A DNA stretch of 64,000 nucleotides from a bacterium (GTDB taxonomy: Bacteria; Actinomycetota; Acidimicrobiia; Spongiisociales; ZC4RG35): NCBI GenBank assembly GCA_028823995.1, contig JAPPFD010000002.1, positions 122,212-186,211 of the forward strand, written 5' to 3'. The notes under the pieces are model-generated. The model was not told where the DNA came from, did no database searches, and saw only the letters and a program-made list of their open reading frames with translations. The position numbers were made by a program, and so were the translations under genes. Shown one piece after another: positions 34,619 to 42,824 of this stretch (position 1 is the stretch's first letter; each line of letters opens with the position of its first letter).

Positions 34619-36118
34619 ATGAGCAAGGGACGAGCGGTCGGGGCCATCGACCAGGGAACCACCAGCACCAGGTTCATGATCTTCGATCACTCGGGAGCCG
34701 TGATCGCCTCTGCGCAGCGGGAATTCCGCCAGATCCTCCCCCAACCGGGGTGGGTGGAGCACGATCCCTCAGAGATTCTCCAGACCACTGAAGCGGTTGT
34801 CACAGAAGCGCTCTCTTCGGCGGGTATGGAGGCCGGGGATCTTGCGGCCGTCGGGATCGCCAACCAGCGGGAGACCACCGTCGTCTGGGACCGCGCCAAC
34901 GGCAGGCCGCTGGCCAACGCCATCGTGTGGCAGGACACCCGGACCGACCGGATCTGTGAGAGACTGGCCCGGGAAGGCGGGATCGACCGCTTCCGGGACC
35001 GAACCGGCCTCCCCCTGGCCACCTACTTCAGCGGGCCCAAGGCAGCATGGTTGCTGGAGAACGCCGACGGCGTCGCTGAGAAGGCGGCTTCGGGCCGAGC
35101 CGTGGTGGGCACCGTCGACTCCTGGCTGGTCTGGAACCTCACCGGCGGAGTGGAGGGAGGCAGGCACGTAACCGATGTCACCAACGCTTCGCGGACTCTG
35201 CTGATGGATCTCGAGACCCTCGACTGGAGTGATGAACTGCTCGGAGCGATGGGAATCCCCCGATCGGTGATGGCCGAGATCCTCCCCTCCATCGGTCGTG
35301 TGGGGACAGGGACCGGCACCCTTGAGGAAGTCCCGATCTCGGCCATCCTGGGAGACCAGCAGGCCGCCCTGTTCGGCCAGACGTGTTTCCGGCCGGGAGA
35401 GGCCAAGAACACTTACGGCACGGGTTGCTTCCTGCTCATGAACACCGGAACCCGAAGGGTGCCGTCAACCCACGGCCTGCTCACCACGGTCGGCTACCAG
35501 GTGGCCGGGTCCGACCCGATCTTTGCTCTGGAGGGGTCGGTGGCGGTCACCGGTTCCCTGATCCAGTGGCTCCGCGACAACCTGGGGATGATCGCCACCG
35601 CACCCGAGGTGGAGGCGATGGCCGCCTCGGTGCCGGACAACGGCGACGTTTATTTCGTGCCGGCCTTCTCGGGGCTGTTCGCTCCCCATTGGAGAACGGA
35701 CGCCCGGGGCGTCATCACCGGCCTGACCCGGTTCTCCAACAAAGGTCACATCGCCCGGGCCGCCTTGGAGGCAACCGCCTACCAGACCCGGGAGGTCCTG
35801 GACGCCATGCGGGCCGACTCCGACGTGGCCCTGACCGAGTTGCGGGTCGACGGGGGGATGGTCTCCAACGACCTGCTGATGCAGTTCCAGTCGGACATCC
35901 TGGACGTCGAGGTGGTGTGCCCGCGGGTGAGCGAGACCACCGCCCTGGGCGCCGCCTACGGCGCCGGACTCGCAGAAGGGTTCTGGGACAGCCTCGACGA
36001 TCTGCGCCGCAACTGGCAGGAAGACCGGCGCTGGTCGCCGCAGGTGTCGGAAGAGGCCCGGTACGGCCGCTGGCAGAAGGCAGTGGCCCGCTCTTTGGAC
36101 TGGGTGGGCAACACCTGA
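34619..36118 (+). CDS. glpK: Glycerol kinase
   Basis: A 499-residue FGGY-family kinase that makes glycerol-3-phosphate. [18 protein letters not shown] (ATP site), [76 protein letters not shown] and [12 protein letters not shown] are all glycerol-kinase signatures. No glpF or glpD is adjacent. It is divergent from the sterol-reductase-like gene across 206 bp, where no clear promoter could be assigned. Confidence 0.95.
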   Translation: MSKGRAVGAIDQGTTSTRFMIFDHSGAVIASAQREFRQILPQPGWVEHDPSEILQTTEAVVTEALSSAGMEAGDLAAVGIANQRETTVVWDRANGRPLANAIVWQDTRTDRICERLAREGGIDRFRDRTGLPLATYFSGPKAAWLLENADGVAEKAASGRAVVGTVDSWLVWNLTGGVEGGRHVTDVTNASRTLLMDLETLDWSDELLGAMGIPRSVMAEILPSIGRVGTGTGTLEEVPISAILGDQQAALFGQTCFRPGEAKNTYGTGCFLLMNTGTRRVPSTHGLLTTVGYQVAGSDPIFALEGSVAVTGSLIQWLRDNLGMIATAPEVEAMAASVPDNGDVYFVPAFSGLFAPHWRTDARGVITGLTRFSNKGHIARAALEATAYQTREVLDAMRADSDVALTELRVDGGMVSNDLLMQFQSDILDVEVVCPRVSETTALGAAYGAGLAEGFWDSLDDLRRNWQEDRRWSPQVSEEARYGRWQKAVARSLDWVGNT

Positions 36119-36259
36119 TCCGGGTAAGCGCCTAGGCTCTGCCGCCAGCACCTCGCAGGCGGATGGCGTTGTAGCTGAAATGCCGTCGTCCAACACGGCC
36201 TTGGGTACCCTTCGATCAAGATGTGCCAACCGAAGCCGAACAGGAGGCGATCGCGCCTA

Positions 36260-36814
36260 ATGCTCAGGAATAGAACGGCGCTGGCCGCCATCCTGGCGCT
36301 GTCCTTCGTCTTAGCCGGCTGCGGCGGGTCATCCGAGGAGCCCACCGGCGCCGAGGTCCCTGAAACCACCGTGCCCGCCACGACATCGGCGCCCACCACA
36401 ACTGCCGCGCCCACGACCACCGAGTCGCCCCAGGTGGAGACTGCCACCACCGAAGACGCCGCCGAGGAAGCCGCCTCCACCTCCGACGAGCCGTTAGACA
36501 TGGTGGTACACCTCCGCGAGAAGACCATGCACCTGTGGGATGTCTACAACACCCACGACCCCGACGCACTCAAGATCTTCTACTCGGACAGCTACTGGGA
36601 GGAGGAAAAGGAAAGCATCAGGACGAACATGCAGCCCTTCAAGAACCAGAACTTGACCTTTACCGCGGAAGAGACCTCCCCGCCCACCGAGATCGCCCCG
36701 GGTAAGTGGGAGACCAAGCACACCGCCCGCTTCCCGGGAGGGCTGGTGAACATGGTGTTCATCTACGAGGAGTTCGACGGAACCTGGCTCCTCACCTTCG
36801 CAAAACCCCAGTAG
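36260..36814 (+). CDS. Small lipoprotein with an NTF2-like domain
   Basis: About 184 residues starting at the ATG at 36260, 13 bases after GGAGG; an ATG at 36221 adds a basic stretch and is an alternative. The signal peptide NRTALAAILALSFVLAGC has a clean lipobox. A Thr/Ala/Pro linker then leads to LREKTMHLWDVYNTHDPDALKIFYSDSYW, which looks like the first helices of an NTF2/SnoaL-like fold, ending MVFIYEEFDGTWLLTFAKP. It is anchored outside the membrane. Function is unknown. Confidence 0.7.
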   Translation: MLRNRTALAAILALSFVLAGCGGSSEEPTGAEVPETTVPATTSAPTTTAAPTTTESPQVETATTEDAAEEAASTSDEPLDMVVHLREKTMHLWDVYNTHDPDALKIFYSDSYWEEEKESIRTNMQPFKNQNLTFTAEETSPPTEIAPGKWETKHTARFPGGLVNMVFIYEEFDGTWLLTFAKPQ

Positions 36815-37559
36815 ACCCTAACAGCGGCGCAACCGTGAAATCGGATCGCCGTTCTCCGCAGGTCCGTCCCGTAAACGTGTCCTGGCTGTGCCCTCTAGAG
36901 ACGGGCGGCACCTTTCGTGGGACACCCGGCCGGGCGTTCTCAGCAACAACCTGCCGTATCTTCCATCAGCCCTACGTGGCGGAGAGACGCCCGGCCGGGG
37001 CGAGGACTCGAGAGGCCCGCGGTCGCCTGTACTAACATGAAGAATGTGTTACGTCTCTAGTTGACGCGCCGGTCGGGCGCAAAACCAACCCAAACCAGAA
37101 GCCGTTGGGAAAGTGAACCCTCTGCCCTGCCGCTCCTGTCGCGGTACGGAGCACGCCATCCGGGGCTTGTAGGCCAATAGGAGTCTCAAGGCGGATTCAG
37201 AAGGCAGGAGCCACTGAAGCCCAGGCATAGGAAGCCCCCCAGAACTCGGCTCACCTGCTTGCCTGCCGGTTATCGGGCACTCCAAACCCATCACGCCTTC
37301 CCTTGGCTTCAAATCGGCTACCTTCCAAAAGGAAGGCTTCCTCGGAAGGAGGAGCCAATGGAGAAACTATGAAAACGTATGGCCAGCTATTTCGTTTCGA
37401 ATCACACCGTGGTCCTGTTGGGTGTGAATGCTCGTCGCCCCACGGAAGTTTGGCGGAGGTCTTCTGGACCCACCTCAGCGACCTGCGCGGGAACCCGCAG
37501 CATGACCGCCGAAGGTCTCGGACAGGACACAGGAAGCGCGACAGACCGTTACTCCATGA
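36815..37559. other. 745-bp stretch without a convincing gene; contains a long inverted repeat
   Basis: No open frame here has convincing codon use or a family signature. A 75-codon frame at 37379-37606 on the plus strand is open and its stop lies inside the next gene, so it could be real, but its product is unrecognised and lacks a ribosome site. A 12-bp inverted repeat (36926-36937 with 36987-36998) and nested CCTTCC/GGAAGG stems at 37321-37336 are present. GC content falls compared with neighbours. Confidence 0.5.
36926..36998. repeat. 12-bp perfect inverted repeat, 49-bp spacer
   Basis: CCGGCCGGGCGT at 36926-36937 and its exact complement ACGCCCGGCCGG at 36987-36998, flanked by partial matches (TCTC/GAGA). 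As RNA it would make a strong stem. It could be a terminator of the lipoprotein gene 110 bp upstream or a remnant of a mobile-element end. Confidence 0.55.
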
Positions 37560-38207
37560 TTGGAGTCAGATCAATTGAGAAGGAGGTCAAAGGAGATCAA
37601 AGATAAAGAAGCCGTCCTCAGGGCGGCGCTTCGAATAACCGCAATTATCGTGTCGGGTGGACTCATAGTGGCACTCACCGTTTTGTGGCATCCGATGTCC
37701 GGCGAAAGTGAAAGCGGCTCAGGTTGGTTCCTGCTATGGCCGCTGTGCTGGTTTGGGTCAATTGCCGTGTTCATATGGAACGTGCCGGTACTCGTGTTGG
37801 AGACCAGGTACAAAGCACCGAAGAGCAAGTACGATTACGACTTGTTCTCTTGGGGGATCTGCATTGTTTGTGGCCTCATAACAGGTGCTGCCAGCAGCGG
37901 TGCAACTGAGGTATTGATGAGCAACGTTGACATTCCCCACCCAGCCACAGAATGGATGATCAGGGTAACCTTCCTGGGGTTGGGTATGGCAGCCTTAGCC
38001 TTACTCCATCCAGCGCCTACTCCCAGGTCTGCCAAGCAGGGCTCGTCATTTGTCGATCAGCACCGGATTGCCATGGGTATGGCTTCCCGGACACCCGACT
38101 TGGAAGATGTCGACAACCGGCTGCATCGCATTGAGCGGTCCTTGGGCATCGGCAGTGGCGAAAGCATAGAACAACGCCTCAACACCATCGAGCGGTCCAT
38201 CCGCTGA
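37560..38207 (+). CDS. Membrane protein with four helices and a C-terminal coiled coil
   Basis: About 215 residues with four hydrophobic segments (ITAIIVSGGLIVALTVL, FLLWPLCWFGSIAVFIW, GICIVCGLITGAASS, VTFLGLGMAALALLHP). The tail has two heptad-like repeats (VDNRLHRIERSLG and IEQRLNTIERSIR). The start is unclear: TTG 37560 or TTG 37575, while AAGGAGG at 37580-37586 points to a later non-ATG start. Family not recognised. Its base composition is lower in GC than the surrounding genes, which hints at recent acquisition. Confidence 0.6.
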   Translation: MESDQLRRRSKEIKDKEAVLRAALRITAIIVSGGLIVALTVLWHPMSGESESGSGWFLLWPLCWFGSIAVFIWNVPVLVLETRYKAPKSKYDYDLFSWGICIVCGLITGAASSGATEVLMSNVDIPHPATEWMIRVTFLGLGMAALALLHPAPTPRSAKQGSSFVDQHRIAMGMASRTPDLEDVDNRLHRIERSLGIGSGESIEQRLNTIERSIR

Positions 38208-38365
38208 ACGTGCCATCGGCCAAGCGGGCACGGCCCCCGTGAGGCGGCGTTCAATAATCTCCTAGCTGCGCCGAGCGTAGGAGTACCGTGCCTTTGGACT
38301 TTCCCGATTTCTCGAAGAACTTGCCCCAACCCCGGTGATTAGTGACGGCCTTCGCCCGCCGAGTG

Positions 38366-40000
38366 TCAGGCGGAGCGGGCTTGGGCGGCTAGGAGTTTGC
38401 GGTTGAGCTTGCCGGTGGAGGTCTTGGGCAGGTTGTCGACGTACTCGACTATCCGCGGGTATTTGTAGGCGGCCAACTGGGTCTTGACCTGGGCTTGGAG
38501 CACTTGGGTCAGATCGTCTCCCGCCCGGTGCCCGTCGGCAAGGACCACCATTGCCTTGACCACATGGCCCCTGATCTCATCGGGCGCCGGGATGACGGCC
38601 ACTTCCGCCACCGCGGGATGGCGGACCAGCGACTCCTCCACCTCGGCGGGGCCGATTCGGTAGCCGGCGCTGGCGATCATGTCGTCGTCGCGGCCGAGAA
38701 ACCGGATGTAGCCGTCGCCATCCAAGATGGCCTGGTCGCCGGTCATGATCCAGCCGTCCCGGCGCATGCCCGCGGTCGCCTCCGGGTTACCCCAATACTC
38801 AAGCATCTGGGTGGGATCGCCCGGCCGCACCGCGATCTCGCCAATCTGGCCGGGAGATACCTCTTCTCCCTCCTCATCGAGTACTGCCACCTCGCGACCC
38901 GGATACGGCAGTCCCATCCATCCCGGCTGTCCGGGCCACAGCGCCTCGCATCCACCCACCAGGTGGTTCACCTCGGTAAGACCGTAGAACTCGTTGATGA
39001 CAGCTCCCAGATCCCGCTCACTCCAGCGGTGCAACTCGTCGGCCACCGACTCTCCGCCGCTGGCTATGACCCGGAGGTCGAGATCGAAGCGGGGACCGGG
39101 GTCGAGCACCTGCGCCATCACCTTCAGGGCCGTGGGCGTCAGGAAGGCGTGGGTGACGCCGTTCCGACCGATCACCTCGAAGGCGCGTTCGGCCGAGAAG
39201 CGCTCCTCGTCGGCCACCACCGGGCGGCCGAAGACCAGGGCGGGAAGCAGTATGTCGAGGAGACCCCCCACCCATGCCCAGTCGGACGGTGTGTAGAAAA
39301 CGGTGGAGTGGTCGAACTCCACGTTGAAGAAGAGTTTGAAGGTGAGAAGGTACCCCTCGAGGATGCGGTGGGCATGGAGGGCGCCCTTGGGGTGGCCGGT
39401 GCTGCCTGATGTGTATAACAACAGTGCCGGATCCTCAGATGCCGTGTCAACCGGGTCGAAGTCGGCCGGGTAACCATCCGCCTCCGCCAACGACCTCTCC
39501 CCTTCCCCGGGCTGTCCCGAGATGACCACCGTGCCCAGATCGGGCAGGTCGTTGCGGACCGACCGGATGGGGTCGGCGTAGGCCTCGCCTACCACGATGA
39601 CGCTGGTCGCCGAGTCGGACAGGATGTGGCGGTAGGAATCGGGACCGTACAGGATCGACATGGGGAGGGCGACCGCGCCGACGGAGTAAACCGCCAGGTG
39701 GAGGGCCGCCAACTCGGCGCCCTGCTGCATCACCAGCGAGACACGGTCCCCGGGCTGGACTCCCAACGCCACCAGGAAGTTGGCGTAACGCTTGGCCAGC
39801 CTGATCAGGCGCCAGTAGGACCAAGTGTCCCGGCGCCCATCGGCATGCTCAACAAAGACGGCCACCCGGCCCCGATCATCGCTCCAGCGGTCGAAGACCT
39901 CCGAGGCCATGTTCATCCGTTCGGGGATGTCCCACTCGAACTCTTCCACCAGTCTCCGGTAGCTGCCGTAGCCCAATAGATCTTGATCCGCTAATCGCAT
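38366..40000 (-). CDS. Acyl-CoA synthetase (AMP-forming, medium-chain type)
   Basis: A 544-residue ANL-superfamily ligase that makes acyl-CoA from acid, ATP and CoA. LLYTSGSTGHPKGALHAH is the P-loop, EFYGLTEVNHL the adenylate motif, GWIMTGDQAILDGDGYIRFLGRDDDMIASAGYRIGPAEVE the hinge region, and LPKTSTGKLNRKLL the C-terminal catalytic Lys. SYWRLIRLAKRYANFL and the Trp-rich active-site segment SDWAWVGG suggest the ACSM-like medium-chain or aromatic-acid subgroup. The ATG at 40000 is taken because everything upstream in frame is unstructured. Confidence 0.9.
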   Translation of the reverse strand: MRLADQDLLGYGSYRRLVEEFEWDIPERMNMASEVFDRWSDDRGRVAVFVEHADGRRDTWSYWRLIRLAKRYANFLVALGVQPGDRVSLVMQQGAELAALHLAVYSVGAVALPMSILYGPDSYRHILSDSATSVIVVGEAYADPIRSVRNDLPDLGTVVISGQPGEGERSLAEADGYPADFDPVDTASEDPALLLYTSGSTGHPKGALHAHRILEGYLLTFKLFFNVEFDHSTVFYTPSDWAWVGGLLDILLPALVFGRPVVADEERFSAERAFEVIGRNGVTHAFLTPTALKVMAQVLDPGPRFDLDLRVIASGGESVADELHRWSERDLGAVINEFYGLTEVNHLVGGCEALWPGQPGWMGLPYPGREVAVLDEEGEEVSPGQIGEIAVRPGDPTQMLEYWGNPEATAGMRRDGWIMTGDQAILDGDGYIRFLGRDDDMIASAGYRIGPAEVEESLVRHPAVAEVAVIPAPDEIRGHVVKAMVVLADGHRAGDDLTQVLQAQVKTQLAAYKYPRIVEYVDNLPKTSTGKLNRKLLAAQARSA

Positions 40001-40412
40001 GGGAGCGATATTAGAGAGTCGGCGGGTAACGTCGGCCGGAGCGGAAAATCGCGAAAACCCATATCTAACCCGCGAATCTGGACTTTCGATTCTCACCCGT
40101 TGGGCCCACCCCCCGCCGCCACCACCAGTCGTTGGAGCGCGGTCGGGCTTCGCCCGAGGACGCGTTGCCAAAGGAATATGACCTCCAGATGCGCAGACTT
40201 CTATGCTCGGCCCGAGCGACGTCGGATCGGACCGGGAGGTGTTCGACTCCTCCAATGTGCAGGGGCCCTGTGACATACCCCGCCGCGCGGCGGTTGCTTG
40301 ACCGCCGAAGCTGCGAAAAAAGCCGTCATGCCGCACCTGCAAACCGGCAAGGTTCCGTTACCGGCTGGGTTACCATCAACTCCACGGGAACCAAACTGAG
40401 GGGAGACTCGGC
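40001..40412. other. 412-bp intergenic stretch
   Basis: No convincing gene is present. It holds short GC hairpins (TCGGG/CCCGA at 40143-40157 and the palindrome CCGCCGCGCGGCGG at 40280-40293), but no T-rich tails. The stretch 40170-40260 was checked for a tRNA and does not fold as one. Confidence 0.5.
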
Positions 40413-40414
40413 AT

Positions 40415-40660
40415 GCCAACCACCAACTTGCCTATGAACTGTGGAACCTCCTGCGGCATACCCCTTCTGATGTAGAGGTTTCACGTGAGTGGGCTACAGA
40501 GGAGCTTCGGTGTTCGGGAGAAGAACTGAGTGAAGCAGCCAGAGTGGTACTGGAAGCCATGGATTACGCAGAGAGGGAGGCCGCCAGCCGCCAAGAGCCC
40601 CCCGTCTCACGTCTTCCTGAACCGTCCAAAGAGATGAGAGACCTGTTTGCCTTCGCCTGA
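40415..40660 (+). CDS. Small acidic protein, start codon missing or frameshifted
   Basis: A clear coding frame of 81 codons runs to the TGA at 40658 (ANHQLAYELWNLLRHTPSD, VSREWATEELRCSGEELSEA, RVVLEAMDYAEREAA). It is strongly acidic and helical. No start codon exists in frame: a stop lies at 40397 and the only nearby ATG (40413, with GAGGGGAG upstream) is in another frame. Adding one G after that ATG would give ATG GCC AAC, so a one-base deletion or sequencing error at the start is likely. It overlaps the next small membrane gene by 14 bases. Confidence 0.6.
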   Translation, partial: ANHQLAYELWNLLRHTPSDVEVSREWATEELRCSGEELSEAARVVLEAMDYAEREAASRQEPPVSRLPEPSKEMRDLFAFA

Positions 40661-40919
40661 AGTCATCTGGATAGGGTTGATTACCGGCGCCACCGCGTCA
40701 GTAATTGCCTTGGTAGGGATCGGGATCAGGTTGTGGGTTGGGCGGAGGCTCAGGCAGGCCACCACTCTTGCTGCCATAGCCGAGGGGCACCAGAGGATCA
40801 CCGAAGATGCTCTGGCGGCACATGAACGTGCGCCGCGACACAACAAACACTTGGAGGAGGAGAATCGGCTAATGCGCCGACGAATTCGTCAGATCGGACG
40901 GGACCAGTTCCCCTATTAA
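40647..40919 (+). CDS. Small single-helix membrane protein with a coiled-coil tail
   Basis: A 90-residue protein beginning at TTG 40647, which overlaps the previous frame. One N-terminal hydrophobic helix (VIWIGLITGATASVIALVGIGIRLWV) is followed by a basic patch GRRLRQ and a charged helical region ending in RRIRQIGRD. The layout recalls small phage-like or regulatory membrane proteins, but no family is recognised. It is probably co-translated with the acidic protein upstream. Confidence 0.6.
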   Translation: MPSPEVIWIGLITGATASVIALVGIGIRLWVGRRLRQATTLAAIAEGHQRITEDALAAHERAPRHNKHLEEENRLMRRRIRQIGRDQFPY

Positions 40920-40972
40920 CCGCCGCCTCACTTTGAAGGGGCGAACTCAGCGGTTCGGCTCCAGGTGTCGAC

Positions 40973-41875
40973 TCACCGCCGGGAGCGGGTGACGCAACGG
41001 AACCCGATGTGGCTGGTGGAGGTGTCGATGGCCTGGGACTGGCGGGCGGCGGGGCGGTATCGGAAGCAGTACTGGATGGTGCAGAGGTGCGATCCTCCCT
41101 TGATCACGCGGGCCGACGCCGAATCGCCGCATGCGGCCGGCGGAGCGCAGCAGGGTGACGCCGGGTCTCCGTCGGAAGGGAGACCGTATGGATCGGAGGT
41201 CCATTCCCACACGTTGCCGGCCATGTCGTAGAGGCCGTAACCGTTGGGTGGGTAGCAGCCGACCGGAGAAGTGTGGACCCATCCATCCACCTCGGTGTTC
41301 TCATACGGAAACCGGCCCTGCCAGGTGTTGGCGAGAGGCGCCGTCTCCTGCGGATCGTCATCGCCCCAGGTGAACTCGGCGCGGTCCAGTCCTCCCCGGG
41401 CGGCGTACTCCCACTCGGCTTCGGTGGGCAACTCCATCCCGGCCCACGCCGCGTAGGCCGCCGCGTCCTGGTAGGCGACATGGACCACTGGATGGTTGTC
41501 GAGACCGTTGAGGGATGATCCCGGTCCGCGGGGATGGCGCCAGTCGGCGCCGGGGGTCCATGCCCACCAGCGCCAGAACTCCCCCAGGTTCACCGGACCG
41601 GGCGTCATCCCGAAGACGAGAGACCCCGGGACCAGGTCCTCGGGGTGGACCTCCGGGTAGACAGCCGGGTCGGGAGGCCGCTCCGCCAGGGTGACATGCC
41701 CGGTGGCCTCCACGAACCGGCGGAACTGCCGGTTGGTGACCGGGTGGACGTCCATTCCGAACCCATTGACCCTGGCGGTCCGGACCGGGCCCTCCTCGGG
41801 GTAGTGGTGGTCCGACCCCATCGCAAACTCGCCGCCGGGGAGCCACACCTGCCGATGATCGGGCAAAGTTATCAT
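40973..41875 (-). CDS. Formylglycine-generating enzyme (sulfatase-modifying factor)
   Basis: A 300-residue FGE-family protein. PGGEFAMGSDHHYPEEGPV, PVTNRQFRRFVEATGH, LPTEAEWEYAARGGLD, FPYENTEVDGWVHTSPVG, YDMAGNVWEWTSD and GGSHLCTIQYCFRYRPAARQ are in family order. Cys265 and Cys270 match the active-site cysteine pair of human SUMF1 and bacterial FGE, which binds copper and oxidises a sulfatase Cys to formylglycine. Cys294 (GFRC) is also present. Many FGE-like proteins lack the pair, so catalytic activity here is plausible. No sulfatase is in the window. Confidence 0.88.
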   Translation of the reverse strand: MITLPDHRQVWLPGGEFAMGSDHHYPEEGPVRTARVNGFGMDVHPVTNRQFRRFVEATGHVTLAERPPDPAVYPEVHPEDLVPGSLVFGMTPGPVNLGEFWRWWAWTPGADWRHPRGPGSSLNGLDNHPVVHVAYQDAAAYAAWAGMELPTEAEWEYAARGGLDRAEFTWGDDDPQETAPLANTWQGRFPYENTEVDGWVHTSPVGCYPPNGYGLYDMAGNVWEWTSDPYGLPSDGDPASPCCAPPAACGDSASARVIKGGSHLCTIQYCFRYRPAARQSQAIDTSTSHIGFRCVTRSRR

Positions 41876-41943
41876 CCAACAGGCAAATTACAGGTGGCCG
41901 CCACAGCCACCGTTCCGTCCCAGTCGCGAGAGGTAGGATCGAG

Positions 41944-42816
41944 ATGAGCAAGATCGGTTTCATCGGCGTGGGGGTGATGGGCATGCCCATGGCCCTCAAC
42001 CTGATCGAGGGGGGCCACCGGGTCAAGGCATTCGACATCGCGCCCGGCGCCCTGGAAGCCATCGGCCGCACAGACGCAGAGACGGCAACCTCACCGAGGG
42101 ACGCCGCCGAAGGCGCCGACTTCGTGATCACCATGCTCCCCACCGGCAAGGTCGTGGGATACGCGGTGTTCGGCCCGGACGGCGCTGCGGAGTCCCTGGC
42201 GGACGACTCGCTCCTGATCGACATGAGCACCGGCCTGCCCAGCCACTTCGATGCACTGGCGAACCGGTTGAGATCCCAGGGGAAGAGGGCGATTGACGCT
42301 CCCGTGGGGCGGACATCCAAGGAGGCCGAGGACGGAACCCTGCTGATCATGGTGGGTGGTGAAGAAGAGGACGTGGAGCGGGCTCGCCCGGTCTTGGCGT
42401 GCATGGGCGACACGATCATCCACTGCGGCCCGGCGGGATCGGGGATTCGCACCAAGCTGGTCAACAATTACCTGTCGATCGTCTCCAACGTGGTGGTGGC
42501 GGAGGCGTTGGCCCTGGCGGAAGGGGCGGGTCTGGACCGCGACATGGCCATCGAGGTGCTGATGGGCACCACCGCCGGGCGGGGCCATTTGGGCACCACC
42601 TACCCGGTCCAGGTCCTGGCCGGAAACCTCGACCCGGGTTTCATGGTTGACCTGGCCCGAAAGGACTTGGGCCTCGCCTTGGAGATGGGCGTCGACCACG
42701 ACTCGCCCACCGTGATGGGCGCCGCCGCGTTACCGGTCTACGACGCCGCCCAACTTCAGGGTCTGGGGCGACGGGACTGGACCGCCATCTACAACCTGGT
42801 GACCGGTAGGGGCTGA
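41944..42816 (+). CDS. YihU/SlaB-like sulfolactaldehyde reductase homologue
   Basis: A 290-residue beta-hydroxyacid dehydrogenase. The NAD site is IGFIGVGVMGMPMALNL. The substrate loop reads APVGRTSKEAEDGTLL, with the GRTS motif (122-125) that E. coli YihU uses for the sulfonate, instead of the PVSGG of 3-hydroxyisobutyrate dehydrogenases. KLVNNYLSIV (catalytic Lys171), GTTAGRGHLGTT, and FMVDLARKDLGLAL also match YihU along the chain. YihU reduces sulfolactaldehyde from sulfoquinovose. No sulfoglycolytic partner genes are here, so a related substrate remains possible. AGGTAGGATCGAG precedes the ATG. Confidence 0.82.
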   Translation: MSKIGFIGVGVMGMPMALNLIEGGHRVKAFDIAPGALEAIGRTDAETATSPRDAAEGADFVITMLPTGKVVGYAVFGPDGAAESLADDSLLIDMSTGLPSHFDALANRLRSQGKRAIDAPVGRTSKEAEDGTLLIMVGGEEEDVERARPVLACMGDTIIHCGPAGSGIRTKLVNNYLSIVSNVVVAEALALAEGAGLDRDMAIEVLMGTTAGRGHLGTTYPVQVLAGNLDPGFMVDLARKDLGLALEMGVDHDSPTVMGAAALPVYDAAQLQGLGRRDWTAIYNLVTGRG

Positions 42817-42824
42817 ATCGACCC

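Noticed and set aside
37049-37312. Possible IS200/IS605-type element end or its RNA
   Set aside because: The stretch has GC-rich blocks that recall such ends, but no transposase or TnpB remnant and no clear element boundaries can be seen.
40170-40260. tRNA-like T-loop (GTTCGACTCC)
   Set aside because: The flanking stem does not pair as a T-arm and no anticodon or acceptor stem fits upstream.
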